A DNA stretch of 64,000 bases. Source: JAICJR01 sp963848495. GTDB taxonomy: Bacteria > Actinomycetota > Thermoleophilia > Solirubrobacterales > Thermoleophilaceae. Of this stretch, positions 22,922-32,274 are shown in pieces. The stretch lies in NCBI GenBank assembly GCA_963848495.1, contig CAWKDV010000004.1:1984001-2048000 (forward strand), read 5' to 3'. Every line of letters starts with the position of its first letter. The stretch's first letter is position 1. The notes under the pieces were generated by a model. It searched no databases. It had not been told where the DNA came from and saw only the letters and a program-made list of their open reading frames with translations. Position numbers and translations under genes: made by a program.

Positions 22922-25021
22922 TTGCTCGCGAAGGGCACCACCCTGGCCGGTTACCGCCTCGACGGAGTCCTCGGGAAGGGCGGGATGGGCGTCGTCTACG
23001 AGGCGACGCAGCTCTCGCTCAACCGCACGGTCGCCCTCAAGGTCCTCGCTCCGCACCTGAGCGACGACGACGCGTTCCGTGAGCGCTTCCGCCGCGAGGG
23101 CCAGATCCAGGCGGCGATCGACCATCCGAACATCGTCACCGTCTACGAGGCGGGCGAGACCGAGCACGGCCTGTTCATCGCCATGCGCCTCGTGCGAGGG
23201 CCCACGCTGAAGGACATGATTCTGGCGCGCGAGCTCGACGCCGGGCGCAGCCTGCGCATCCTGCGCCCTGTTGGCGACGCGCTCGACACCGCGCACGACG
23301 CGGGTCTGATCCACCGCGACATCAAGCCGCAGAACGTCCTCGTCGCCGGCCGGGACCACGCCTACCTCGCGGACTTCGGGCTCACCAAGGCGATGGGCGA
23401 CACCGGCCTGACCCGCACCGGCCAGTTCGTGGGCACGCTCGACTACATCTCGCCCGAGCAGATCCGCGGCGAGCAGGCCACCGGCCGCAGCGACGTCTAC
23501 GCGCTGGCGGCCGTGCTGTTCGAGTGCCTCAGCGGCGTCGTGCCCTACCCGCGCGACTCCGACGTGGCGGTCCTCTACGCGCACATGTCCGACCCGCCGC
23601 CGAAGGTCAGCGAGCAGCGCCCGGACCTGCCGGACGGCCTCGACGAGGTGATCGGCACCGGGATGGCGAAGGACCCGGCGAAGCGTTACGCCTCGGCGGG
23701 CGAGCTGCTCGACGCCGCGGAAGAGGCGTTCGACCAGCAGACGCGCGCGGCGGCGACCCCGCCCGGGCCGATCGAGGTGCCCGAGGAGGCCGGCATCCGC
23801 GACGCCGAAGCGGCCGGCGCCGGCGACACCGAGGAGGCCGGCGCTGCTCTGGAGACCGCGCTCGGGGCGACGGTCAAGGCCGGCGTCTCGCCGACGGTCA
23901 AGGCCGACGCCTCGCCGACCGTGGACGCCGTCGTGGCGCCGACGGTGGACTCCCCCTCGCCGGCCGCGACTCCTCCCTCGCCGGCCGCGACTCCTCCCGC
24001 GCCGCCTGCGACTCCTCCCGAGCCGCCCGCTGCCCCCCCGGCGCCGCCAACCCCCAGCGAGCCCGCCAGCACCGCGCGCTCGGGGTCCCGGGCGTGGTGG
24101 CCGTACGCGGTCGTCGGTGGCGTGGTGGCCGCCGTCCTGCTCGGAGTGCTGCTCGGGCATTCGGGCGGCGGCGGCAGCAAGTCCACCGCCACCAGCGTCG
24201 CCTCTGCGGGGTCTGTGCAGGTGAGCGTGCCGAAGGCCTGGTCGAGCACCGCCCAGCCGCCCTCGATCCCCGGGTTGAGGTTCGGTGGCGATCAGATCGC
24301 GGCGGCGCCGGGCCATCCGGTCGACGGCGAGGCAATGGTCGTCGGGCAGGTGCAGACCGCCGGCGGACCGCTGCTGCTGCCCAAGGACTTCCTGGACGCG
24401 CTGCCGGACAGGCCGGACGGCGAGGCAGTGAAGCTCGGCAACCTGGAGGGCTATCGGTACGCCGGGCTGTTACCGAGCGGGCTCTCGTCGAAGACGCTCA
24501 CGCTCTACACGGTGCCCACATCGCAGGGTGTGGCCACCGTGGCGTGCGTGTCCGGGTCGCACACGCCGTCGAGCTTCACGTCGGCATGCGCGCGCGCCGC
24601 CGGGTCGCTCCAGCTCCGCTCGGTCGAGCACTACACGCTCGGCGCGAGCGCCGATTACGCGAGCAAGCTCGGCGCCGTACTGGTCGAGCTCAACACGGCG
24701 ATCGACGGTGGCAAGACGGCGCTGAGCAGCGCCCACTCGGGCGCCGCCCAGGCCAGCGCCGCCCTCGGGCTCTACGCCGCCTACGCCCATGCCGCCGGGC
24801 AGCTGGGCAAGGTCAAGCTGAGCCTGGCGGACGCTGCCGCGAACACCGCCCTGGTCACAGCGCTGCGCAAGACGAGCGAGGCGTACAGGACGGCCGCGTC
24901 CGCCGCCAAGAGCGGTAATCGCGCCGCCTATCGCGCCGCCGCGACCGCTGTCAGGAAGGACGCGCGGGACACCTACGCAGCGCAGGCCGCGCTCACCGAT
25001 CTCGGCTACCCGGTCGAGTAG
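22922..25021 (+). CDS. Membrane Ser/Thr protein kinase (PknB-like cytosolic domain)
   Basis: 699 residues from TTG 22922. The kinase domain spans ~11-275 with glycine loop GVLGKGGMGVVYEA, Lys40 in TVALKVL, catalytic loop HRDIKPQNV (Asp133), ADFGLTKA and GTLDYISPEQ; all key residues are intact. A linker (~275-390) has imperfect SPTVKA/TVD units and Pro/Ala heptads (PSPAATP type). A single membrane helix (WWPYAVVGGVVAAVLLGVLL, ~392-412) leads to an extracellular domain of ~280 residues with no PASTA repeats and an all-helical Ala-rich end. It probably phosphorylates cytosolic targets in response to an external cue. Confidence 0.92.
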   Translation: MLAKGTTLAGYRLDGVLGKGGMGVVYEATQLSLNRTVALKVLAPHLSDDDAFRERFRREGQIQAAIDHPNIVTVYEAGETEHGLFIAMRLVRGPTLKDMILARELDAGRSLRILRPVGDALDTAHDAGLIHRDIKPQNVLVAGRDHAYLADFGLTKAMGDTGLTRTGQFVGTLDYISPEQIRGEQATGRSDVYALAAVLFECLSGVVPYPRDSDVAVLYAHMSDPPPKVSEQRPDLPDGLDEVIGTGMAKDPAKRYASAGELLDAAEEAFDQQTRAAATPPGPIEVPEEAGIRDAEAAGAGDTEEAGAALETALGATVKAGVSPTVKADASPTVDAVVAPTVDSPSPAATPPSPAATPPAPPATPPEPPAAPPAPPTPSEPASTARSGSRAWWPYAVVGGVVAAVLLGVLLGHSGGGGSKSTATSVASAGSVQVSVPKAWSSTAQPPSIPGLRFGGDQIAAAPGHPVDGEAMVVGQVQTAGGPLLLPKDFLDALPDRPDGEAVKLGNLEGYRYAGLLPSGLSSKTLTLYTVPTSQGVATVACVSGSHTPSSFTSACARAAGSLQLRSVEHYTLGASADYASKLGAVLVELNTAIDGGKTALSSAHSGAAQASAALGLYAAYAHAAGQLGKVKLSLADAAANTALVTALRKTSEAYRTAASAAKSGNRAAYRAAATAVRKDARDTYAAQAALTDLGYPVE

Positions 25022-25048
25022 CGCTCGGCGCTGTCGCCGCCCGCCACC

Positions 25049-25454
25049 ATGGGTTCGTCCAGCTTCCAGATGACCGCTGTCGGCCGCGTCGCCTATCCGT
25101 TCGGCCCGGAATCGCTCGCCGGGCTGAACGAGTTCTCACACACGTCGAGGTCGTCTACGTCTTCGACCGGGTCGAGCCCGGCAGCCTCGAGCTGAGCGCC
25201 CGGCGCCCGCGGGGCAACCCGGCGTGGCCCGAGGTCGGGTCTTCGCCCAGCGCAACAAGCGGCGACCGAACCGCATCGGCGTGAGCGTGTGCAGGCTGAT
25301 CGCGATCGAGGGACGGGACCTTCTGGTCGAGGGGCTCGACGCCATCGATGGGACGCCGGTGCTCGACATCAAGCCGGTGATGGAGGAGTTCGCGCCGCGC
25401 GAACCCGTCCGGCAGCCCGCCTGGTCGCACGAATTGATGAGCGGCTACTGGTAG
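25049..25454 (+). pseudogene. trmO: trmO-like tRNA m6t6A methyltransferase remnant
   Basis: Pieces of a TrmO/TsaA-type SAM-dependent tRNA methyltransferase in three frames: MTAVGRVAYPFGP and LAGLNEFSH from ATG 25049; then VEVVYVFDRVEPGSLELSAR and RPRGNPAWPEVG; then VFAQRNKRRPNRIGVSVCRL to the stop at 25454 (DGTPVLDIKPVMEEF, ELMSGYW). The first break (~25139-25143) fits one extra CA unit; the second (~25237-25239) fits one missing G. Relative to relatives recalled from memory, about 23 codons also appear to be missing between AYPF and ESLAGL. Three lesions suggest a true pseudogene, though an assembly error could explain the shifts. Confidence 0.75.
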
Positions 25455-25486
25455 CCCGCTGGCCAACGGGACGCGACCCTGCAAAG

Positions 25487-26989
25487 ATGACGCGCATGTC
25501 ACCAGAGCATGTCGACGTCCTCATCGTCGGCGCGGGCATCTCGGGTGTCGGCGCCGGCTGCCGCGTGCAGCAGCAGTGCCCCGGCAAGACCTTCGCCATC
25601 CTCGAGTCGCGCGCCGACCTGGGCGGGACCTGGGACCTGTTCCGCTTCCCGGGCATCCGCTCGGATTCCGACATGTGGACGCTGAGCTACCCGTTCCGCC
25701 CCTGGTCCGGCGACCAGGCGATCGTGGACGGCTCGACGATCCTCAACTACGTGCGCGAGACCGCGCGCGACCTCCACATCGACGAGAAGATCCGCTTCCA
25801 CCACCGAGCCGTGGCGGCAGAGTGGTCGTCGGCTGACGCGCGCTGGACCGTGGACGTCGAGCGCTCGGACACGGGCGAGACGCTGCAGATCAGCTGCAAC
25901 TTCCTCTACGCCTGCACCGGCTACTACCGCTACGAGCAGGCGTACACGCCGGAGTTCGCGGGCGTGGAGAGCTTCGGCGGGGAGATCGTGCACCCGCAGT
26001 TCTGGACCGAGGACATCGACTACGACGGCAAGCGCGTGGTCGTGATCGGCAGCGGGGCGACGGCGGTGACGGTCGTGCCGGCGCTGGCCAAGCGCGCGTC
26101 GCACGTGACGATGCTCCAGCGCTCGCCGAGCTACCTGATCTCGCTGCCGATGGACGACCCGATCGCACGCTTGCTCGGGCGGCTCCTGCCGGTGCGCTAC
26201 GCCTATCCGATCGTCCGCTGGAAGAACGTGCTGATGGCGCTGGCGATCTACGGCCTCAGCAAGCGGCGCCCGGAGACGATGAAGCGGCTTCTCCGCAAGG
26301 GCGTCGAGAAGCGGCTGCCGCCCGGCTACGACATCGACAAGCACTTCAAGCCGAGCTACGAGCCCTGGGACCAGCGCATGTGCATCGTGCCCGACGGCGA
26401 TTTCTTCGAGGCGATCAACAACGGCAGCGTGAGCGTCGTGACCGACCACATCCGGAGCTTCACCGAGAAGGGCATCGAGCTCGACTCGGGCGATGACCTG
26501 GAGGCCGACCTGATCGTCACCGCCACCGGCCTCGATCTGGTGCCGTTCGGCGGCATGGACCTGAGCGTGGACGGCACTGAGATCGAGCTCGGCGGGAAGG
26601 TCGCCTACCAGGGCATGCAGATCAGCGATGTGCCCAACATGGCGTTCGCCTTCGGCTACGTGAACCAGTCCTGGACGCTCGGGGCCGACCTCACGAGCGA
26701 GACGGTCTGCCGACTGATCAACCACATGGATCGGTACGGCTACACGCACTGCACGCCTCGCATCCGCGACGCCTCGGTCGCGGCGGTGCCGTTCGCGGAC
26801 CTCAGCTCCGGCTACATCAAGCGGGCGATCGACAAGTTCCCCAAGCAGACGGCCGCGGACCCCTGGCGCCGGGAGCAGAACTACGCGCGCAACCTCCGCA
26901 TGCTGCGCCAGGAGACGTTCGACGACCCCGCGCTCGAGTTCTCACGGGCCGTTCCGAGCGGGGACGCCACCGCCGAAGTCGCCGCCTGA
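25487..26989 (+). CDS. Flavin-containing (Baeyer-Villiger-type) monooxygenase
   Basis: 500 residues from ATG 25487 (or 25496). The FAD-binding motif VDVLIVGAGISGVGAG lies at the N-terminus and the NADPH motif VVVIGSGATAVTVVPAL near residue 186. The Baeyer-Villiger fingerprint F-x-G-x3-H-x3-W is present as FGGEIVHPQFW, and GGTWDLFRFPGIRSDSDMWT and VTATGLDL are typical of the EthA-like subgroup. It likely oxidises ketones or sulfides using NADPH and O2. The last 48 nt overlap the convergent glycosidase gene. Confidence 0.92.
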   Translation: MTRMSPEHVDVLIVGAGISGVGAGCRVQQQCPGKTFAILESRADLGGTWDLFRFPGIRSDSDMWTLSYPFRPWSGDQAIVDGSTILNYVRETARDLHIDEKIRFHHRAVAAEWSSADARWTVDVERSDTGETLQISCNFLYACTGYYRYEQAYTPEFAGVESFGGEIVHPQFWTEDIDYDGKRVVVIGSGATAVTVVPALAKRASHVTMLQRSPSYLISLPMDDPIARLLGRLLPVRYAYPIVRWKNVLMALAIYGLSKRRPETMKRLLRKGVEKRLPPGYDIDKHFKPSYEPWDQRMCIVPDGDFFEAINNGSVSVVTDHIRSFTEKGIELDSGDDLEADLIVTATGLDLVPFGGMDLSVDGTEIELGGKVAYQGMQISDVPNMAFAFGYVNQSWTLGADLTSETVCRLINHMDRYGYTHCTPRIRDASVAAVPFADLSSGYIKRAIDKFPKQTAADPWRREQNYARNLRMLRQETFDDPALEFSRAVPSGDATAEVAA

Positions 26990-28975
26990 CTCGACCACGA
27001 CCTCGACTTCGCCATCGACGCGCACGTCGGTCAGCGCGACACCCTCCTCGTTGCGCTCGAAGCGCAGGTCCACGCGCCCGCCGCCGATCGCCAGGTCCTT
27101 CACCTCGACGCGGTCGAGCCGGCGCGGGAGTGACGGACGGCGCACGCGCAGCCGGCCGTTCAGCCCGTCCGGGTCGAGGCCCAGCCCGCTGACCAGCAGG
27201 TAGGGCAGCGCGCCGGAGGCCCAGGCCTGCGGGTGGCAGGCCACCGGATAGGGCACCGGGGTCGACGACTCCCTGCGCGAGAAGCCGGCGAACAGCTCCG
27301 GGAGGCTGTGGCCCTCGGCGTGCGAGGCCGCCTCGAGCAGGCCGTCGAACAGGCGCGTGAAGTCCTCGTCGAAGCCGTAGTCGCGCAGGCCGGCGGCGCA
27401 GATCGCGGTGTCGTGCGGCCAGACAGTGCCGAGGTGGTAGCCCAGCGGGTTGTAGCCGGCCTCGCCGCTGCCCAGCGTGCGCAGGCCGAAGCCCGAGCAC
27501 AGCTCGTCGCTCATGAGCGCGTCGCGCACCGCCCGCGCGCGCTCGGGCGCCAGCGCGTGCGCCCACAGGAGGTGCCCCTGGTTCGAGGCGAGCGCGGGAC
27601 TGGTGCGGCCGCCGCCGTCGATCGCCATCCCGTAGAAGCCGCGCTTCGGCAGCCAGAAGCGCTCGAGCCGCTGCTCGAGCCGGAGCGCGCGCTCGCGCAG
27701 CTCGCCGGCACGCTCCGCCCCGCCGTCGTGCTCGAACAGCCGCGCGATTCCGCGCAGCGCGCGGATCGCGTACGCCTGCGCCTCGACCAATGCGATCGGC
27801 GGCTCGAGCGGGACGCCGTGCTCGTCGATCACGCCGTCGTCGGAGTCCTTCCAGCCCTGGTTGCGCAGCCCCTCGGGCGTGCTCGCACGGTAGTCGAGCA
27901 GGCCGTCGCCGTTGTGGTCGCCGTGGTGGTCGAGCCAGCCGAGCGCCGCCTCCACCGCGCCGCGCAAACGGCGGAACAGGGCGAGGTCGCCGCACCAGTC
28001 CGCGTGCTGTGCGATCAGGCAGAGGAAGAGCGGCGTGGCGTCGACGCTGCCGTAGTAGCGCGCGAGCGGCGTGACGTCGCGCGCCGCCACCTCGCCGCCC
28101 CGGAGCTCGTGCAGCAGCTTGCCGGGCTCCTCCTCGTGCAGCGGGTCGACGCGCTCGCCGATCCGCTCGGCCAGCAGGCACAGGGTCCCTTCCGCGACCT
28201 CCGGAACGAAGGCGAGCAGCTCCATCGCCGAGATCAGGCTGTCGCGGCCGAACAGCGTGGCGTACCAGGGCACGCCAGCGGTGAAGTAGGTCGCTCCGTC
28301 GAGCCGCGAGCGGAGCATCGAGAGGTCCGCGAGCGAGCGGTCGATCATGCGCCCGAAGAGCTCGTCGTCGGCGTGGACGCGCGTGCCGCGAAGCGGAGGT
28401 GGCACGGTGAGCGCCGGGTCGCCGTCGTCACTCGCCGCGAGCGTAACGGTGAGCTCGATGTCCTGGCGCTCGCCGGGGCGCAGCTCGAGCGAGAAGCACA
28501 GCGTGCCGTGGCCAACCCGCTCGGCCGGCGTGTCGGCGGTGACCGTGGTTGTGCGCCGGACGCCGTCGGAGCCGGTGGCGGCGAAGCGCAGGCCCCGGTC
28601 AACGTCCTCGATCTGGACCGGCGCCGGCGGCAGCTCAACGATGTTCCGGATGGCGAACATGTGCCTGAAGTCGGCGGCGAGCGCAAGCTCGACGTCGATC
28701 GCCGCCGTCTTGTGGCCATCGTTTCGGAGGTGGACGCGCTCGCACAGCTGGCCGCGCGCGTCCAGGCGGCGCTCGAGCCGCATCTGTACCGCCTGCGGGT
28801 CGGCGCTGCAGACAAGCTCGTGGCCCGACAGGAAGCGGCAGTCCTCGCGGTAGAGCCCGAACGGGTGCTCGCCCCGCAGCGGCACGGTCCCGTCTCGCGC
28901 GCTGACGAGGTATACGTCGCCCTCCTTGAGGACGATCGACTCGGCGAGGCTTGAGACCGGAACGGCGTTCGTCAT
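26942..28975 (-). CDS. Glycogen debranching-type amylo-alpha-1,6-glucosidase
   Basis: 677 residues from ATG 28975. The N-terminal domain (GDE_N_bis type, ~7-220) opens with ESIVLKEGDVYLVSARDGTV and PFGLYREDCRFLSGHELVC. The (alpha/alpha)6 catalytic domain follows with GVPWYATLFGRDSLISAMEL, WKDSDDGVI, NPLGYHLGTVWPHDTAICAA and VACHPQAWASGALPYLL. Bacterial members hydrolyse alpha-glycosidic bonds of glycogen or trehalose-like sugars in the cytosol. It stands alone, without glgX or other glycogen genes. It overlaps the monooxygenase gene at their 3' ends. Confidence 0.9.
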   Translation of the reverse strand: MTNAVPVSSLAESIVLKEGDVYLVSARDGTVPLRGEHPFGLYREDCRFLSGHELVCSADPQAVQMRLERRLDARGQLCERVHLRNDGHKTAAIDVELALAADFRHMFAIRNIVELPPAPVQIEDVDRGLRFAATGSDGVRRTTTVTADTPAERVGHGTLCFSLELRPGERQDIELTVTLAASDDGDPALTVPPPLRGTRVHADDELFGRMIDRSLADLSMLRSRLDGATYFTAGVPWYATLFGRDSLISAMELLAFVPEVAEGTLCLLAERIGERVDPLHEEEPGKLLHELRGGEVAARDVTPLARYYGSVDATPLFLCLIAQHADWCGDLALFRRLRGAVEAALGWLDHHGDHNGDGLLDYRASTPEGLRNQGWKDSDDGVIDEHGVPLEPPIALVEAQAYAIRALRGIARLFEHDGGAERAGELRERALRLEQRLERFWLPKRGFYGMAIDGGGRTSPALASNQGHLLWAHALAPERARAVRDALMSDELCSGFGLRTLGSGEAGYNPLGYHLGTVWPHDTAICAAGLRDYGFDEDFTRLFDGLLEAASHAEGHSLPELFAGFSRRESSTPVPYPVACHPQAWASGALPYLLVSGLGLDPDGLNGRLRVRRPSLPRRLDRVEVKDLAIGGGRVDLRFERNEEGVALTDVRVDGEVEVVVESGGDFGGGVPARNGP

Positions 28976-29053
28976 GGCGAGTTCACCCGATTCGGGGGAC
29001 GCACGTACCGGGATGGCTTTCGATGATCGGCCGGACCCTGACCGGAGGATGCC

Positions 29054-29527
29054 ATGGAAGCTGTGTCACAGGGGGCTTCGCACGCCGCGGAGCTCGATGA
29101 GCTGGGACCGATCGATCTCGTGGTGTTCGGCTATCCAGCCGGAGCGCCGATGACCGGAGATGCGGCCGACATCCTGGTCGATCTGGTCGACCGCGGGATC
29201 ATCCGCGTGCTCGACGCCCTGTTCGTCCAGAAGGACGAGGATGGAAGCTTCTCCGGCTTCGAGGCTCGCGACCTGGACGCCGGCAAGGTCGGCGGATTCA
29301 CCGTCTTCGAGGGCGTGTCGTCCGGGCTGCTCGGCGACGAGGACGCCGCGGCGGCCGCAGCGGCGATCGAGCCCGGCACCTCAGCCGTGCTGATCCTCTA
29401 TGAGAACCGCTGGGCGGCGCCGTTCGCCGCGGCGGTGCGGCGCAACGGCGGCGTGCTGATCGACAACCAGCGCATCGCTCACCAGGACGTGATCGACGCG
29501 CTCGACGCGCTCGACGCGGCGTCCTGA
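29054..29527 (+). CDS. DUF6325/DUF1269-like protein
   Basis: 157 residues from ATG 29054, with GGAGG upstream. The sequence contains LDELGPIDLVVFGYPAGAPM, DILVDLVDRGIIRVLDALFV and a C-terminal SAVLILYENRWAAPFAAAVR, RNGGVLIDNQRIAHQDVIDA. This family of small alpha/beta cytosolic proteins is widespread in actinobacteria and commonly sits beside SHOCT-domain proteins, as here (16-nt gap). A stress or membrane-associated role is often assumed, but function is unknown. Confidence 0.85.
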   Translation: MEAVSQGASHAAELDELGPIDLVVFGYPAGAPMTGDAADILVDLVDRGIIRVLDALFVQKDEDGSFSGFEARDLDAGKVGGFTVFEGVSSGLLGDEDAAAAAAAIEPGTSAVLILYENRWAAPFAAAVRRNGGVLIDNQRIAHQDVIDALDALDAAS

Positions 29528-29543
29528 ACCGAAAGGAGACGAG

Positions 29544-29840
29544 ATGGGGCTTCTTGGTGGAATGGCGCGCACGGCGGTGGTCGCGGGAACCGCGACCGCG
29601 GTGTCGAACCGCGTGAGCCGGCGGCAGGCGCAGAAATGGTCGCAGCAGGGGTCGGAGTACCAGCCGGTCCAGCGGGTGGGCTACGCCGAGCCGCCGCCGC
29701 AGCAGTATGCGGAGCCGGCGCCCGCGCCGCCCGCCCCGGACCCGATCCAGCAGCTCAAGGACCTGGCGGACCTGAAGAACCAGGGAATCCTCACCGAGCA
29801 GGAGTTTGCGCAGCAGAAGGCGAAGATCCTGGCTGCCTGA
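29544..29840 (+). CDS. SHOCT domain-containing protein
   Basis: 98 residues with a strong ribosome site AAAGGAG. An N-terminal Gly/Ala/Thr-rich segment (GLLGGMARTAVVAGTATAVS) is followed by a Gln/Pro linker and a C-terminal SHOCT motif (DPIQQLKDLADLKNQGILTE, QEFAQQKAKILAA). The SHOCT helix pair is a short oligomerisation element. It is probably co-transcribed with the DUF6325-type gene. Its 3' end overlaps the AI-2E-family gene by 50 nt on the other strand. Confidence 0.88.
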   Translation: MGLLGGMARTAVVAGTATAVSNRVSRRQAQKWSQQGSEYQPVQRVGYAEPPPQQYAEPAPAPPAPDPIQQLKDLADLKNQGILTEQEFAQQKAKILAA

Positions 29841-30864
29841 CGCCGAGCTCGGCGTGGATGTGCACGGCGGCCGAGACGAGCGGCGCGGCCAGCACCAGCC
29901 CGACCATCCCGAACAGGGTGCCCGCCGCGATCGTCACGGTGAACACGACGAGCGGATTGAGCTCGAGCGTGGCGCCGTAGGCGATCGGCTGGACGATCTG
30001 CTGGAGCGGGCCGTTGGCCAGGAAGACGATCAGGGCCATGATGAAGGCCGTGGAGGTGCCCTGGTCGGCGAGCGCCAGGCCGAAGACGAAGAAGCCCGCC
30101 GTCCAGGCGCCGATGATCGGGACGTAGCTCGCCAGGAAGGTCACGAGCGCGATCGTCCCCACGAGCGGCACGCCCAGGACCAGGGCGCCGATCGCGACCA
30201 CGAGCGCGTTGAACGCGCCGACGATCGTCAGGCCGAGGAAGTACTTGCGCAGGGCGCGGACGATGTTGCCGGTGACGATGCGGGCTGTGGCCGGCGGCAT
30301 GCCCATGTGGTTCTCGATCCAGCGCCCCATCGTCGGCCCGTCCTTCAGCAGGAAGAACGTGATGAAGGCGGAGAAGCCGAGGAAGACGAGCAGCGACGTG
30401 AGGCCCGAGATCCCTCCGAGCACGCCCTTCAGCAGCGTGTGCCCGATCTGCGGCACCGCCTTCTTGATGTCCTTGGCCGCGTCCGCAGCAGAGGTGATCC
30501 CGAGGTCCTGCGCCCAGCCCCTCACCTTGTCGACCGCGTGGGACATCGAGGCGTCGATGTGCCCCGCCTGCGAGGTGATCCCGCCCAGCACGAGGCCCAC
30601 CACCAGCACGCCGAGGGCGGCGATGGCGAGTATCAGGACCGCAGCGCCGAGCGGCCGCGGCCAGCGATGGCGCTCGAGCCAGTCGACCGCGGCGCCGCCC
30701 ACCGCAGCCGCCACGAAGCCGAAGATCAGCGGCTCGGCGATGCTCGAGGTCTTGGCGAGCAGCCAGACGGCGCCGACGATCACCACCACCATCCCGACGA
30801 GGAGCCACGAGCCGAGCCCGAGGCGCTGCAGCCAGCGCGGCAGAGAGGCGAAGGCGTTGTCCAT
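29791..30864 (-). CDS. AI-2E family transporter / PerM-like permease
   Basis: 357 residues from ATG 30864 (an upstream ATG 30900 is in frame). Eight or so membrane segments are visible: SWLLVGMVVVIVGAVWLLAK, AAVLILAIAALGVLVVGLVL, SLLVFLGFSAFITFFLLKDG, VPLVGTIALVTFLASYVPII, IMALIVFLANGPLQQIVQPI and LNPLVVFTVTIAAGTLFGMV. The LNPLVVF and GAWTAG motifs are those of the UPF0118/AI-2E family, which exports small molecules or ions. It diverges from the YihY gene with 94 nt between starts. Confidence 0.9.
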   Translation of the reverse strand: MDNAFASLPRWLQRLGLGSWLLVGMVVVIVGAVWLLAKTSSIAEPLIFGFVAAAVGGAAVDWLERHRWPRPLGAAVLILAIAALGVLVVGLVLGGITSQAGHIDASMSHAVDKVRGWAQDLGITSAADAAKDIKKAVPQIGHTLLKGVLGGISGLTSLLVFLGFSAFITFFLLKDGPTMGRWIENHMGMPPATARIVTGNIVRALRKYFLGLTIVGAFNALVVAIGALVLGVPLVGTIALVTFLASYVPIIGAWTAGFFVFGLALADQGTSTAFIMALIVFLANGPLQQIVQPIAYGATLELNPLVVFTVTIAAGTLFGMVGLVLAAPLVSAAVHIHAELGVRQPGSSPSAAQTPAR

Positions 30865-30958
30865 GCGCGACACCGTGCCGTGGGCGCGAACGCGCCGCAT
30901 CGCCCGATTCGGATGACGCCGGTTCGGGCGGTCGGAGCGGAGACTGCGCCTGGTCCGA

Positions 30959-31765
30959 GTGCGCCGCGCAATTCGAGAGCTGATCGGTCTGTACTGGGAA
31001 TCGGGCATCAGCGCCGACGTTCCCGCGCTGGCCTGGTACCTGCTGTCGTCGCTCGCGCCGCTCGCGCTCGGCCTGACCGCGCTCGCCGCGATCATCCTCG
31101 GCGACTACGCCGAGGCGCAGGCGCTCGCCGCGCGCGTGACCGGCGTGCTGCCGGCCGACGCCCACGAGCAGCTCGTCGCGCTCGTGCTGCGCACCAAGAA
31201 GGACTCACCGCTCCTGATTGCGGGCGCGATCATCGGCATGGTGTGGACGAGCTCGGGCATCGTCGGCGTCATCGACCGCGTGCTCAGGCGGACGCTCGAC
31301 CGAGCCGCGACCAATCCGCTTGTGGGCAAGCTGCGCGACCTGGCGGTGGCGTTCGCCGTGGCGGTGCTGATCGTGCTGATGGTCGTGCTGGCCTCGCTCG
31401 GCACGGGCTTCGTGCACCGCCTCGAGATCGACTCCACGCTGGTGCGCATCGCGCTGCCGCTCATCGCCATTGCGATCATCGGCCTCATCTGCGCGTCCGT
31501 GTTCCGCGTTCTCGCGCGCGACGCGGGTAACTGGCGCAGCGCGCTGGCCGGCGGCGCCGTGAGCGGGGTGATCCTGCAGGTCACGCCGACGGCCGCCGGC
31601 TACTACATGCGCTGGGTCGCGGGGAACGCGCCCGTGAAGGCGTTCCTCGTGCTGGCCGGGGTGCTGATCACCTGCTACATCGTCGCCGGTGGGCTTTTGC
31701 TCGGGGCGGGCGTGATGGCGCGGGTGCGGCTGGGCCGGCGGCTGGGAGAGGTCAGCGCGGGTTGA
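30959..31765 (+). CDS. YihY/virulence factor BrkB family membrane protein
   Basis: 268 residues from GTG 30959. Six membrane segments typical of YihY proteins: ADVPALAWYLLSSLAPLALG, SPLLIAGAIIGMVWTSSGIV, LAVAFAVAVLIVLMVVLASL, IALPLIAIAIIGLICASVFR, ALAGGAVSGVILQVTPTAAG and KAFLVLAGVLITCYIVAGGL. The family was wrongly linked to RNase BN, and its role is unknown. It diverges from the AI-2E-type gene and overlaps the convergent VOC gene by 14 nt. Confidence 0.88.
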   Translation: MRRAIRELIGLYWESGISADVPALAWYLLSSLAPLALGLTALAAIILGDYAEAQALAARVTGVLPADAHEQLVALVLRTKKDSPLLIAGAIIGMVWTSSGIVGVIDRVLRRTLDRAATNPLVGKLRDLAVAFAVAVLIVLMVVLASLGTGFVHRLEIDSTLVRIALPLIAIAIIGLICASVFRVLARDAGNWRSALAGGAVSGVILQVTPTAAGYYMRWVAGNAPVKAFLVLAGVLITCYIVAGGLLLGAGVMARVRLGRRLGEVSAG

Positions 31766-32183
31766 CCGCGATCCCGCCCCAGTCCTCGGGCGCGACGTCG
31801 GCCAGGGTCTCCGAGAACGTCCAGTAGTGGCCGGCCGGGTCGAGGGCGGCGTATTGGCGCTCGCCGTACTCGAAGTCGGTGGGCTCCATAAGGATCTCGG
31901 CGCCGTGCGCCCGGGCGCGCTCGCAGTGGGCGCGCGCGTCGTCCACCCTCACCACCACGGAGTGCGTGGCCTCGCCCGGCCGCGGCGGCCGGCGCTCGCC
32001 CCGCACATCGGCGACGATCAGGTCGCCATCGCCGAAGCTGAGCTGCGCGCGGTGGTCCTCGCCGATCTGCACGCACTCGATGAAGCCGAACGCCTCGCCG
32101 AGCCAGCTCACGGCCTCCCGCACGTCGGGATAGACGAGCACGGGAATCACCGTCGAGGCGGGGATCGAGCGGTTGCGCTGCAC
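31752..32183 (-). CDS. VOC family protein
   Basis: 143 residues from GTG 32183, chosen because family members usually begin shortly before the VIPVLVYPDVREAVSWL strand; ATG 32210 is in frame. Motifs: EAFGFIECVQIGEDHRAQLS, HSVVVRVDDARAHCERARAH, EPTDFEYGERQYAALDPAGH, YWTFSETLADVAPEDWGG. This subgroup binds no known ligand. The -10-like 12-mer at 32275-32286 is identical to the one before the DHFR-family gene, suggesting shared control. Confidence 0.85.
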   Translation of the reverse strand: MQRNRSIPASTVIPVLVYPDVREAVSWLGEAFGFIECVQIGEDHRAQLSFGDGDLIVADVRGERRPPRPGEATHSVVVRVDDARAHCERARAHGAEILMEPTDFEYGERQYAALDPAGHYWTFSETLADVAPEDWGGIAVNPR

Positions 32184-32274
32184 CGCTTTGGAGCTTAGGG
32201 GCGCCAGCATCGAGCCGTCGGCAAAGACGGCGGCCTTAGCGCGGGTCGGCTTGCCGTCGTCCTGGATCGGGGGT

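Noticed and set aside
23930..24060. Repeats in the kinase linker
   Set aside because: Pro/Ala-rich linker codons, imperfect and in frame, so not an independent repeat element.
21374..24316. Open frame of 980 codons on the minus strand
   Set aside because: Only the last third (21374-22324) is a gene; the rest is antisense to the kinase and the 22321-22863 gene.
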